From Sphingomonas guangdongensis (GTDB taxonomy: Bacteria > Pseudomonadota > Alphaproteobacteria > Sphingomonadales > Sphingomonadaceae), in NCBI RefSeq assembly GCF_900199185.1, contig NZ_OBMI01000003.1:868001-932000 (forward strand): a stretch of 64,000 nucleotides of DNA, in the 5' to 3' direction. The position numbers were made by a program, and so were the translations under genes. Positions 38,677-46,124 of the stretch are shown here, piece after piece (the first letter of the stretch is position 1; each line of letters begins with the position of its first letter). The notes beneath the pieces were generated by a model that did not search any database, was not told where the DNA came from, and saw only the letters and a list, made by a program, of their open reading frames with translations.

Positions 38677-40764
38677 ATGCCTGATCTTTCCCGCCTGCTT
38701 GCGCCCCGTTCGGTGGCGATCGTCGGGGCGTCGCCGACCCCCGGTTCGCTTGGCAATTCGGTGCTGATGAACCTGGAGCGGCACGGCTATGCCGGTGCCA
38801 TTCACCTCATCAACCCGAAGCGGGACGAGATCGGCGGTCGGCCATGCCTGAAGTCGATCGCCGACCTGCCCGACGGAGTCGATGCGGCGGTGCTGGCGAT
38901 CCCGGGTCCGGCGGTGCTCGACGCGGTGCGGGCGCTCGCGGACCGGGGTGTGGGTGCGGCGGTGATCTTCGCCGCCGGCTTTGCCGAGGGTGGCGAGGAA
39001 GGCCTGGCGGCGCAGCGCGAGGTAGCCGAGATCGCCCGCGCCCGCGGGATGGTCATCGAGGGTCCCAACTGCCTCGGCATGACCAACTTCAAGGCCGGGG
39101 TGCCGCTGACGTTCGTGGAGACGCCGCCGCACCCGATCACCGGTGCGGGGATCGGCATCGTGTCGCAGTCGGGGGCGATGGCGGTGGTGCTCGGCACGAC
39201 GCTGATGGCGAAGGAACTGCCGATTACCCTCACCGTCTCGACCGGCAACGAGGCGGCGAGCGGGGTCGAGGACTATGTCGAGCACCTGCTCGGCGATCCG
39301 GACACCCGCGTGATCGGGATGATCGTGGAGCAGTTCCGCCAGCCGGCACGCTTCCTGAAGCTGGCGGAGGCTGCCCGGGCGGCAGGCAAGACGATTGTCC
39401 TCCTGCACCCGGGCACCTCCAGCGCGGCGCGCGAGTCCGCCGCGACCCACACCGGCGCGATGGCGGGCGACTATGCCCTGATGCGCGCCAAGGTGACGCG
39501 CGCGGGCGTGGTGCTGGTCGAGGGACTGGAGGAGCTCGGCGACGTGCTCGACATCGCGTTCCGCGCCAACCCGGTCGCGCAGGGCGGTACCGCGGTGCTG
39601 ACGGAGAGCGGCGCGTTCAAGGCGCTCACGCTCGACCTCGCCGAGCGGATCGGCCTGCCGCTGCCGGCGATGGGGGACGCGACCGCCGCTGCGATGCGCG
39701 CAGCCATCCCCGACTTCATCCCGGTCAGCAACCCGATGGACCTGACCGCGCAGGCGCTGGTCGACCCCGACCTTTATCGCCGCACGCTGGAGCCGCTGCT
39801 CGCCGACCCCGCCTATGCTGCGGTCGTACTCGGAATCATCCAGACCGACGAGACGACGGCCGCGCGCAAGTTCAAGCCGATCATCGAGGCGATCCGCACG
39901 CTCGCGCCCGACAAGCCGGTGCTGTTCGCCGGGCTGGACGACGGCGCGGTGTTCGACCCCGGTTATGTCCGCGACCTGCGCGCGCTCGGCGTGCCCTATT
40001 TCCCGACGCCGGACCGCGCCTTCCGCGCGCTTGCGCAGCTCTCCCGGCTTGCCGCGCGGGATGCGAGTCGGGTGTCCGACGCACCGGTCACCATAGAGGT
40101 GCCCGCCGGCGTGATCCCCGAGTATCAGGCGAAGGAACTGCTGGCGCCGCTCGGCATCGCCTTTCCCGCCGGCGGTTTCGCGCGCGACGCAGCCGAGGCG
40201 CAGGCAATCGCGACGCGCGTCGGCTATCCGGTCGCGATCAAGGCGCAGGCGGCCGCGCTAAGCCACAAGAGCGACGCCGGCGGCGTGATCCTGAATATTG
40301 CGGACGATGCCGCGCTTGCCGCAGCCTGGAACCGTCTGTTCGCGAACGTTGCCGCCTATGATGCCGGGATCGCACTCGACGGTGCGCAGGTCGAGAAGAT
40401 GGGCGCGCGCGGGACCGAGCTGATCATCGGCGCAAAGAGCGATCCGGAATGGGGACCGGTGATCCTGGTCGGCTTCGGCGGTGTTCAGGCCGAACTGCTC
40501 CACGACGTCCGCCTGCTCGCACCCGACCTGCCGCCCGCGGCGATCGCGGCCGAGCTGCGCCAGCTGAAGAGCGGCGCGCTGCTCGACGGCTACCGCGGGT
40601 CGCCCGCGCTCGACGTCGACGCGGTCGCCACGCTGGTGGCGGCACTCGGCCGCGTGCTGCTCGGCACACCCGCGATCCGGGAGATCGACCTCAACCCGGT
40701 CGTGGTGTACCCGAATGGTCAGGGCGTGGTCGCGCTCGACGCGCTGATCCTGGCGGCCGACTAG
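38677..40764 (+). CDS. ferA: Feruloyl-CoA synthetase (ADP-forming acyl-CoA synthetase type)
   Basis: Activates ferulate with CoA and ATP to feruloyl-CoA. The 695-residue protein is of the NDP-forming acyl-CoA synthetase class, as in SYK-6 FerA, not the adenylate-forming class of Pseudomonas Fcs. Domains: CoA-binding Rossmann (residues 8-135, VAIVGASPTPGSLG), ligase-CoA domains to about 450 with the phospho-His region ATHTGAMAGDYALMRA, and an ATP-grasp domain from about 475 (YQAKELLAPLGI, PVAIKAQAAALSHKSDAGG, EIDLNPVVVYP). It is last in the operon and converges on a MarR gene with a 4-bp gap. Confidence 0.93.
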   Translation: MPDLSRLLAPRSVAIVGASPTPGSLGNSVLMNLERHGYAGAIHLINPKRDEIGGRPCLKSIADLPDGVDAAVLAIPGPAVLDAVRALADRGVGAAVIFAAGFAEGGEEGLAAQREVAEIARARGMVIEGPNCLGMTNFKAGVPLTFVETPPHPITGAGIGIVSQSGAMAVVLGTTLMAKELPITLTVSTGNEAASGVEDYVEHLLGDPDTRVIGMIVEQFRQPARFLKLAEAARAAGKTIVLLHPGTSSAARESAATHTGAMAGDYALMRAKVTRAGVVLVEGLEELGDVLDIAFRANPVAQGGTAVLTESGAFKALTLDLAERIGLPLPAMGDATAAAMRAAIPDFIPVSNPMDLTAQALVDPDLYRRTLEPLLADPAYAAVVLGIIQTDETTAARKFKPIIEAIRTLAPDKPVLFAGLDDGAVFDPGYVRDLRALGVPYFPTPDRAFRALAQLSRLAARDASRVSDAPVTIEVPAGVIPEYQAKELLAPLGIAFPAGGFARDAAEAQAIATRVGYPVAIKAQAAALSHKSDAGGVILNIADDAALAAAWNRLFANVAAYDAGIALDGAQVEKMGARGTELIIGAKSDPEWGPVILVGFGGVQAELLHDVRLLAPDLPPAAIAAELRQLKSGALLDGYRGSPALDVDAVATLVAALGRVLLGTPAIREIDLNPVVVYPNGQGVVALDALILAAD

Positions 40765-40768
40765 CGGC

Positions 40769-41230
40769 TCAGCGCTCGCGCGCCTCGATGCGGGAGAGCA
40801 GCGCGATCAGCTGCGCCCGGTCGTCGGCCGACAGGTCCGCCATCATCTGATCCTCGTGCGATCGGATGCGGGCGAGCGTCGCCGCGAGCACTTCCGTGCC
40901 GCTGCGGGTGATGGTGAGCGCGAAGGCGCGGCGATCGTCGGCGGCGACCGTCCGGTCGATCCAGCCCTGTTCCACCACCTCGTTGATCAGCGCGACCATG
41001 TTGGCGCGCTGGATGCCGAGCAGGCGACCGGCGGCGCCCTGGTTGATTCCCGGGTTCGCGTCCACCACCGACAGGATGCCGAACAGTACCTGCCGCACAC
41101 CCGTGCCCGCCACCGCGCGCGCGAAGTCGCTGCCGACCGCGTTGGATGCGCGCCGCAGGTGGTACCCCGCCAACTCCGCCAATACCCCCAGGTCGGAGCC
41201 GTCGCGCTCCTCGATCATCTGTGTCGCCAT
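40769..41230 (-). CDS. ferC: MarR-family repressor, FerC-like
   Basis: A winged-helix regulator of 153 residues: LFGILSVVDANPGINQGAAG, RANMVALINEVVEQGWIDRT, DDRRAFALTITRSG (wing). In SYK-6 the MarR-type FerC represses ferBA and is released by feruloyl-CoA-type CoA esters. Adjacency to ferA makes the same role likely here, although the gene is convergent rather than divergent. The start at 41230 gives MATQMIEERDGSDLG. It lies 14 bp downstream of the MFS gene and may be co-transcribed with it. Confidence 0.8.
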   Translation of the reverse strand: MATQMIEERDGSDLGVLAELAGYHLRRASNAVGSDFARAVAGTGVRQVLFGILSVVDANPGINQGAAGRLLGIQRANMVALINEVVEQGWIDRTVAADDRRAFALTITRSGTEVLAATLARIRSHEDQMMADLSADDRAQLIALLSRIEARER

Positions 41231-41244
41231 CGCCCCTGTTTCCT

Positions 41245-42540
41245 TCAGACCGACCGGGCGCGCAAGCCAAGCAGCGCAAGAAGCGCGACAATCGACCCCA
41301 TCGCCATCAGGATCGCGACCGTCTGCAATCCGTAACCGGCCGCGAACAGGAAGCCGGCGACGGCGGGCGCGAGCGCGGAACCACCGCGTCCCACCCCGAT
41401 CGCGAAGCCGGTGGCGGTCGCGCGCACGTCGGTCGGGAAGCTCTGCGCAAGCAGGCCGTAGAGCCCGACGACGCCGGCGTTGGTGCAGAAGCCCGCCGCC
41501 GCGGCGACCAGTGAGAGCTGCGCCAGGTCGGCCTGCCCCGCCCCGAACAGCGTCACCAGAACGGCGGAGGCAACCATCGCGACGATCGTCAGCGTCCACA
41601 GCCGCACCCGCGCGGTGAGCAGCCCGAGCAAGAGCGAACCGCACGCGCCCCCGACATTGGCCCAGACCAGTACGCCCGCCGCCGAGGCAGGCGCGAACCC
41701 GCGGTCGTTCACGATCTGCGGTATCCACTTCAGGATGAAGTAGAAGGTCATGATGTGCGCCAGATAGGCGAGCGTCAGCAGAACGGTAGTGCGGACCAGC
41801 GCCGGCGAGAACAGCGCCGCGATCGGCAGGCGCGCACGCGCACCGGTCGGCGCGGGCAGGCTGTCGACCGTGCCGTGACCCATGCGGGTCAGTGTCCGGT
41901 TGATCGCGTCCAGCGTCCGCGGCCCGCGCCGCTCGAGCTCGAAGGCGATCGACTCGGGTGCGAAGAAGTAGACGATCGGGATGAACGCGAGCGTGACAAC
42001 GGCGCCGAACTCGAACACCGCCGTCCAGTCGTAGAGCCGCAGCAGCTGCGCCGCAATCGAGCCGCCGATGATCGCGCCGACCGGATAGCCTGCCGCCATC
42101 AGCACCACCGCCAGGCTGCGCCGCGCGGCGTTGGACGCCTCCGCTACCGCCGCGTTGGTCGCGGCCAGCATCCCGCCGATGCCGAGCCCGGTCAGCACGC
42201 GCCAGACCGAGAGCGTCGCGATGTTCTGCGCAGTGGAGGCGAGGAACATGCCGGCTGCCATCACCACCAGGCAGCCGAGGATGGTTCGGCGTCGGCCGAT
42301 CCGGTCGGCGACCCCGCCCAGGATGATGGAGCCGATCGCCATCCCGACGAGCTCCATCGACAGCACGATGCCGAGCGCCGCGCGGTCGATCCCCCAGTCG
42401 CGGGTGATGCCGGGTGAGGCGAAGCTGATCGACAGCACGTCGAAACCGTCGAGCGCGTTAAGCCCGATCATGACCGACACAACGACCCACTGGAACCGCG
42501 ACATCGGCCGCTGATCGATAATGTCCCGCGGATCCGCCAT
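41245..42540 (-). CDS. MFS transporter, aromatic acid:H+ symporter (AAHS) family
   Basis: Inner-membrane uptake carrier of 431 residues with 12 predicted TM segments. The AAHS hallmark LNALDGFDVLSI is in TM1, and GGVADRIGRRRTILG is the loop 2-3 MFS motif. TM segments around LTGLGIGGMLAATNAAVAE carry the family's charged and small residues. Relatives (PcaK, VanK, BenK types) import protocatechuate, 4-hydroxybenzoate, vanillate or benzoate. The neighbourhood suggests a lignin-derived aromatic acid such as ferulate or protocatechuate. Confidence 0.9.
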   Translation of the reverse strand: MADPRDIIDQRPMSRFQWVVVSVMIGLNALDGFDVLSISFASPGITRDWGIDRAALGIVLSMELVGMAIGSIILGGVADRIGRRRTILGCLVVMAAGMFLASTAQNIATLSVWRVLTGLGIGGMLAATNAAVAEASNAARRSLAVVLMAAGYPVGAIIGGSIAAQLLRLYDWTAVFEFGAVVTLAFIPIVYFFAPESIAFELERRGPRTLDAINRTLTRMGHGTVDSLPAPTGARARLPIAALFSPALVRTTVLLTLAYLAHIMTFYFILKWIPQIVNDRGFAPASAAGVLVWANVGGACGSLLLGLLTARVRLWTLTIVAMVASAVLVTLFGAGQADLAQLSLVAAAAGFCTNAGVVGLYGLLAQSFPTDVRATATGFAIGVGRGGSALAPAVAGFLFAAGYGLQTVAILMAMGSIVALLALLGLRARSV

Positions 42541-42597
42541 GCCGCCTTCCCCTCCGTTCCGTTTCTTCGCCTACCGCTATGCCAGACAACACCTAGC

Positions 42598-42615
42598 GGC
42601 AAGTGCCCGCTTGCC
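42598..42615. promoter_or_regulatory. Inverted repeat between IclR and MFS genes
   Basis: GGCAAG and CTTGCC separated by TGCCCG. It lies downstream of the IclR gene and 58 bp upstream of the MFS start, both leftward. It could be an operator of the MFS gene or a weak 3' hairpin of the IclR gene. Confidence 0.35.
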
Positions 42616-42635
42616 ACGGACACGTCCGGGTCCGC

Positions 42636-43382
42636 TCAGCTACCCTCGAGCAGCGCGGCGACACGTCCGAGCAGGTCGACGATCCGTGCTCGGAGCGCGG
42701 GCGTGTCGCGAGTCTGGGGGTAGGCCACGCTGAACGCGCCTGCGACCTCGCCGCCGACGATCGCGGCTCGCCCGATCCCGATGATGCCGAGGTCGTACTC
42801 GCCGATGGTGACCGCCACCCCGTCGCGGCGGGCGATGGCGAGTTCGGCCCGCAGCACCGCCTCGTCGGTGACGGTCCGCTCGGTAAAGGGCAGTCGCTCG
42901 CTTTCCTTGAAGTAGCGGTCGAGCTCGGCGTCAGGCAGCGCCGCCAGGATCGCCTTGCCGGCCGCGAAGCCGTGCAACCCGTTGTGGGCGCCGGGCGGAA
43001 CGGCGTAGCGGAGCGCCTGCTCGCTGGTCTCGGTGACCAGCGCCTCCAGCTGCCAGCCATCGCGCACGAAGAAGGAGCTAGTTTCGTTCAGCTGCGTGCG
43101 CAGCGTGCGGACGAGCGGCGCCGCGCGATCGGCCAGGCTGAAGCCGCGCTCGCGCAGTCGCAGCCGCTCCAGCCCCGCCCCGGGCAGGTAGCGTCGCCCG
43201 TCCCGCGCGAGGTAACCGCGCGCGACCAGCGTGGAAAGCAGGTAGGACAGGCTGCTGATTGGGATGCCCAGCCCGGTCGCGATCTCCTGCGCGACCAGCG
43301 GCTGGCCGCGCGCGATCACCAGCTCGATGATGTCGAGCGCACGGTTCGCGGACTTGACCCCGCCTTGATCCCTGTCAGCCAT
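42636..43382 (-). CDS. IclR-family transcriptional regulator
   Basis: A 248-residue regulator. The N-terminal winged helix is SANRALDIIELVIARGQPLV, then PISSLSYLLSTLVARGYLAR. The C-terminal GAF-like effector domain includes GLHGFAAGKAILAALPDAE and SVAYPQTRDTPALRARI. IclR proteins often control aromatic acid transport and degradation. It sits between the MFS transporter and the MetE-like gene on the same strand. Start at 43382 (MADRDQGG) is chosen because the HTH begins about ten residues later. Confidence 0.87.
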   Translation of the reverse strand: MADRDQGGVKSANRALDIIELVIARGQPLVAQEIATGLGIPISSLSYLLSTLVARGYLARDGRRYLPGAGLERLRLRERGFSLADRAAPLVRTLRTQLNETSSFFVRDGWQLEALVTETSEQALRYAVPPGAHNGLHGFAAGKAILAALPDAELDRYFKESERLPFTERTVTDEAVLRAELAIARRDGVAVTIGEYDLGIIGIGRAAIVGGEVAGAFSVAYPQTRDTPALRARIVDLLGRVAALLEGS

Positions 43383-43433
43383 CCGCCAATCATGACGGAG
43401 TGCGGCGGCGTGATCCAGCCGCACTCGCGCCCG

Positions 43434-44540
43434 TCAGCCCCACACCTCGCGCGCGACATCCTGAACCAGTCGCAGCTTGGCCGACTGCTGCTCCACCTCG
43501 ATGTCGTTGCCGTGGACGGTGGAGGAGAAGCCGCACTGCGGCGACAGCGCGAGCTGGTCGAGCGGGGCGTGACGCGCGGCCTCATCAATGCGGGCACGGA
43601 TCTCGGCTGCGGACTCGAGCGCGCCGAGCTTGGTCGTGACGAGCCCGAGCACCACCGTCTTGCCGGCGGGCAGGTGGCGGAGCGGCGCGAAGTCGCCCGA
43701 GCGCGGATCGTCATACTCCAGGAAGTAGCCATCGACCGCGAGCTCGTTGAACAGCACCTCGGCGACCGGCTCGTAGCCGCCCTCCGCGGCCCAGGACGAG
43801 CGGAAGTTGCCTCGGCACAGGTGCACGGTCGCGACCATGTCGGCCGGGCGATCGCGAACCGAATCGTTGATGATCTGCGCGTACAGTCGCGGCAGCGCAT
43901 CCGGGTCCATGCCCCGCTTGCGCGCGTTCTCGCGCTGCGTGTCGTCGCACAGATAGGCGAGGTTGGTGTCGTCAAGCTGGATGTAGCGGCAGCCGGCGTC
44001 CGCCAGGCTCGCGATCTCGGCGCGGTAGGCAGCGGCGAGATCGGTGTAGAATTCCTCCAGGTCCGGGTAGGTGTCGGGATCGATCGCATCACGCCCGCCG
44101 CGGAAGTGCAGCATGGTCGGGGACGGGATCGTCACCTTGGCGGTCCGGCTCGTGCAGCCCGCGAGGAACTCGTAGTCGGCGCGCTGGATGTCGCGGCCGT
44201 GCCCGACCTTGCCCGCGATCTTCATGACAGGAGGTGCGTACTCCAGCTCCTTGCCGCCGTGCTGATGGAACTTGACCTGGGTGCCGCCAGCCTCCTCAAC
44301 GCCGTCGAGCTGGAGCAGGAAGTCGGTGTGGAAGTAGGTGCGACGAAACTCACCGTCGGTCACGCCCTCGTAGCCGAGCTCTTCCTGATAGCGGACGATG
44401 TCACGGATCGCGTCGTCCTCGACCGTGCGGAGCGTCGACGCGTCGATCTCGCCGGCCTTGAACGCGGTGCGGGCGTCGATCAGCGCCTTGGGCCGGAGGA
44501 AGCTGCCGACGTGATCGGCACGGAATGGGGGCGTCGGCAT
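43434..44540 (-). CDS. MetE-like cobalamin-independent zinc methyltransferase
   Basis: A 368-residue protein homologous to the C-terminal catalytic half of MetE (COG0620). The zinc-thiolate ligands are all visible: HxC in ATVHLCRGNF, Glu in YFLEYDDPRSGDF, and the late Cys in ALSPQCGFSS. An N-terminal RADHVGSFLRP segment is typical of this stand-alone group. Such proteins move methyl groups between folate or another donor and a thiol. Its position beside a tannase-family esterase and the LacI-controlled P450 suggests a role in handling methyl groups from methoxyaromatics, but it could also be a second homocysteine methyltransferase. Start at 44540 has AGGAG upstream. Confidence 0.82.
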   Translation of the reverse strand: MPTPPFRADHVGSFLRPKALIDARTAFKAGEIDASTLRTVEDDAIRDIVRYQEELGYEGVTDGEFRRTYFHTDFLLQLDGVEEAGGTQVKFHQHGGKELEYAPPVMKIAGKVGHGRDIQRADYEFLAGCTSRTAKVTIPSPTMLHFRGGRDAIDPDTYPDLEEFYTDLAAAYRAEIASLADAGCRYIQLDDTNLAYLCDDTQRENARKRGMDPDALPRLYAQIINDSVRDRPADMVATVHLCRGNFRSSWAAEGGYEPVAEVLFNELAVDGYFLEYDDPRSGDFAPLRHLPAGKTVVLGLVTTKLGALESAAEIRARIDEAARHAPLDQLALSPQCGFSSTVHGNDIEVEQQSAKLRLVQDVAREVWG

Positions 44541-44627
44541 CCTCTGGACTCCTGGGATTGTAGGTCGGCGTAACAATGCCGCTCGTAGGCGAGACGAGGG
44601 CCAGCACGCAACGGCGCGCACGCCAAT

Positions 44628-46124
44628 TCAGCGCGCAGCGAGCTCGCTCACCAGCAACGGATCGGGGCGGCAGACGTAGGACGCGGCCGAGCGCTCGTCC
44701 CCGCCAGTGAACACCGCCGCGTTCGGGGCGGCGCAGAGCGCCCGCGTGAACTCGGGCTTGCCCACCGTCAGGCGGGTGCCGACGATCCGCTCGGGCGCCT
44801 GGCCCTGCTCGACCCAGCGGATCAGCGCCCACAGCATGTCGCGTGAGGGATCGTCGGGGTAGCTCTCCTGCCCCGATGCGCCGAAGCTGTCGACGCCGGG
44901 ACCGCCGCGGCAGTGGTACATTCCCGGCACCATGAACAGCCGCACCGCTTCGTCCAGGCGTTCCACACCGCCGTTGGCGCGGGCGAGCGCCGCATAGTAA
45001 TCGAGCGTGGGGCGGGCGATCACCGACGGGTCCGCCCAGCCCTGGTAGATGATCGCCTTGCCGCCGCGCGCCAGGAACGGCGCGATCCGGGTCCGATCGG
45101 CGCGCAATTCCGGCATGACGCGGTTCGCCGCCACCAGATCGGCGGTGCGCTGGAAGCGGTCCTCGTCCCAGTTCGGGTCGTTGTAGACGGCATCGGCCCA
45201 CATCGCGCGGAGCAGCGGTGACGGCGGTCCCGGCCGGGTGCGGATGCCGGGCAGCAGCCCCTTGTCCATCGGCCGGCCCTGCTCGTCCGGCATCGGCGCG
45301 ACGATCCGCTCCAGCATGGCGAGCTTCGGCGCCGACAGGCAGTCTCCCGCCTGCCCCGCTTTGCACAGCAGCGCCGCAGGCCGGAAGCGGCAGGCGAGCG
45401 GATTCTCGACGATACCGTCGGCGACTCCGTCCGCACGGTCGCACGCCTCCGTCGCCTTGCGCTCGTACAGCGCCCAGTCGGCGTCGGACAGCGCACCGGC
45501 CGGATCGTTCTTCTGGAGCAGCGCGCCCCACATCATCCTCACCGACACCAGCGGCATGTACGGCCCCGGTGCGCCGGCAATGACGCCGTCGTAGTCGCCG
45601 GGATAGTTCTGCATTTCCTTGAGCGCCTGGCGCCCGCCACCGGAACAGCCAGTGAAGTAGCTGCGGTTCGCGCGTCTGCCGTAGAAGCGCTGGACGATTG
45701 CCTTGGCCGCCGCCGCGGTCAGGTGAACGGCGCGGTGCTCGTAATCGATCCGCGCCTTCGGATTCGCCATCCAGCGCGCCTGCGTGACCTTGTGACCGCT
45801 GTCGGTGGTGACGGTGGCGAAGCCCTCCGCCACCCGGCGGCTCATGTCGAGGTAGTTGTAGATGCCGGCGTCGCCGCCCACGCCCGCGCCGAGCAGCCGG
45901 CCGTTCCACTGCGCGGGCAGCCAGAGCTCGAAGCCGATCGTGCCCTCGATGGTGCCCTCGACCCGGCACAGCGGCTTGCCGACCGGCATTGGCGCGTAGC
46001 CGCGTTGCGCGACTGTCGGCGTCCATCCGTTCTGCTCGGCGACGGCAGTCGCGCGCACGATCGTCGCGCCGCCCAGTTGAGCGCCCGCGAGACTCGCGCA
46101 CGCGGCCGCCGCCGCCAGCAGCAT
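44628..46124 (-). CDS. Tannase/feruloyl-esterase-family secreted hydrolase
   Basis: A 498-residue exported ester hydrolase. A signal peptide (MLLAAAAACASLAG) is followed by the tannase-family alpha/beta-hydrolase fold. The CS-D-HC catalytic arrangement is visible: C160-S161 in YFTGCSGGGRQALKE, Asp in YQGWADPSVI, and HC in VPGMYHCRGG, with the two Cys forming the family disulfide. A calcium-loop-like DRADGVADGIVENP is present. Members hydrolyse gallate, ferulate or other aromatic esters. The ATG overlaps the TonB receptor stop (TGATG), so uptake and hydrolysis are translationally coupled. Confidence 0.9.
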   Translation of the reverse strand: MLLAAAAACASLAGAQLGGATIVRATAVAEQNGWTPTVAQRGYAPMPVGKPLCRVEGTIEGTIGFELWLPAQWNGRLLGAGVGGDAGIYNYLDMSRRVAEGFATVTTDSGHKVTQARWMANPKARIDYEHRAVHLTAAAAKAIVQRFYGRRANRSYFTGCSGGGRQALKEMQNYPGDYDGVIAGAPGPYMPLVSVRMMWGALLQKNDPAGALSDADWALYERKATEACDRADGVADGIVENPLACRFRPAALLCKAGQAGDCLSAPKLAMLERIVAPMPDEQGRPMDKGLLPGIRTRPGPPSPLLRAMWADAVYNDPNWDEDRFQRTADLVAANRVMPELRADRTRIAPFLARGGKAIIYQGWADPSVIARPTLDYYAALARANGGVERLDEAVRLFMVPGMYHCRGGPGVDSFGASGQESYPDDPSRDMLWALIRWVEQGQAPERIVGTRLTVGKPEFTRALCAAPNAAVFTGGDERSAASYVCRPDPLLVSELAAR

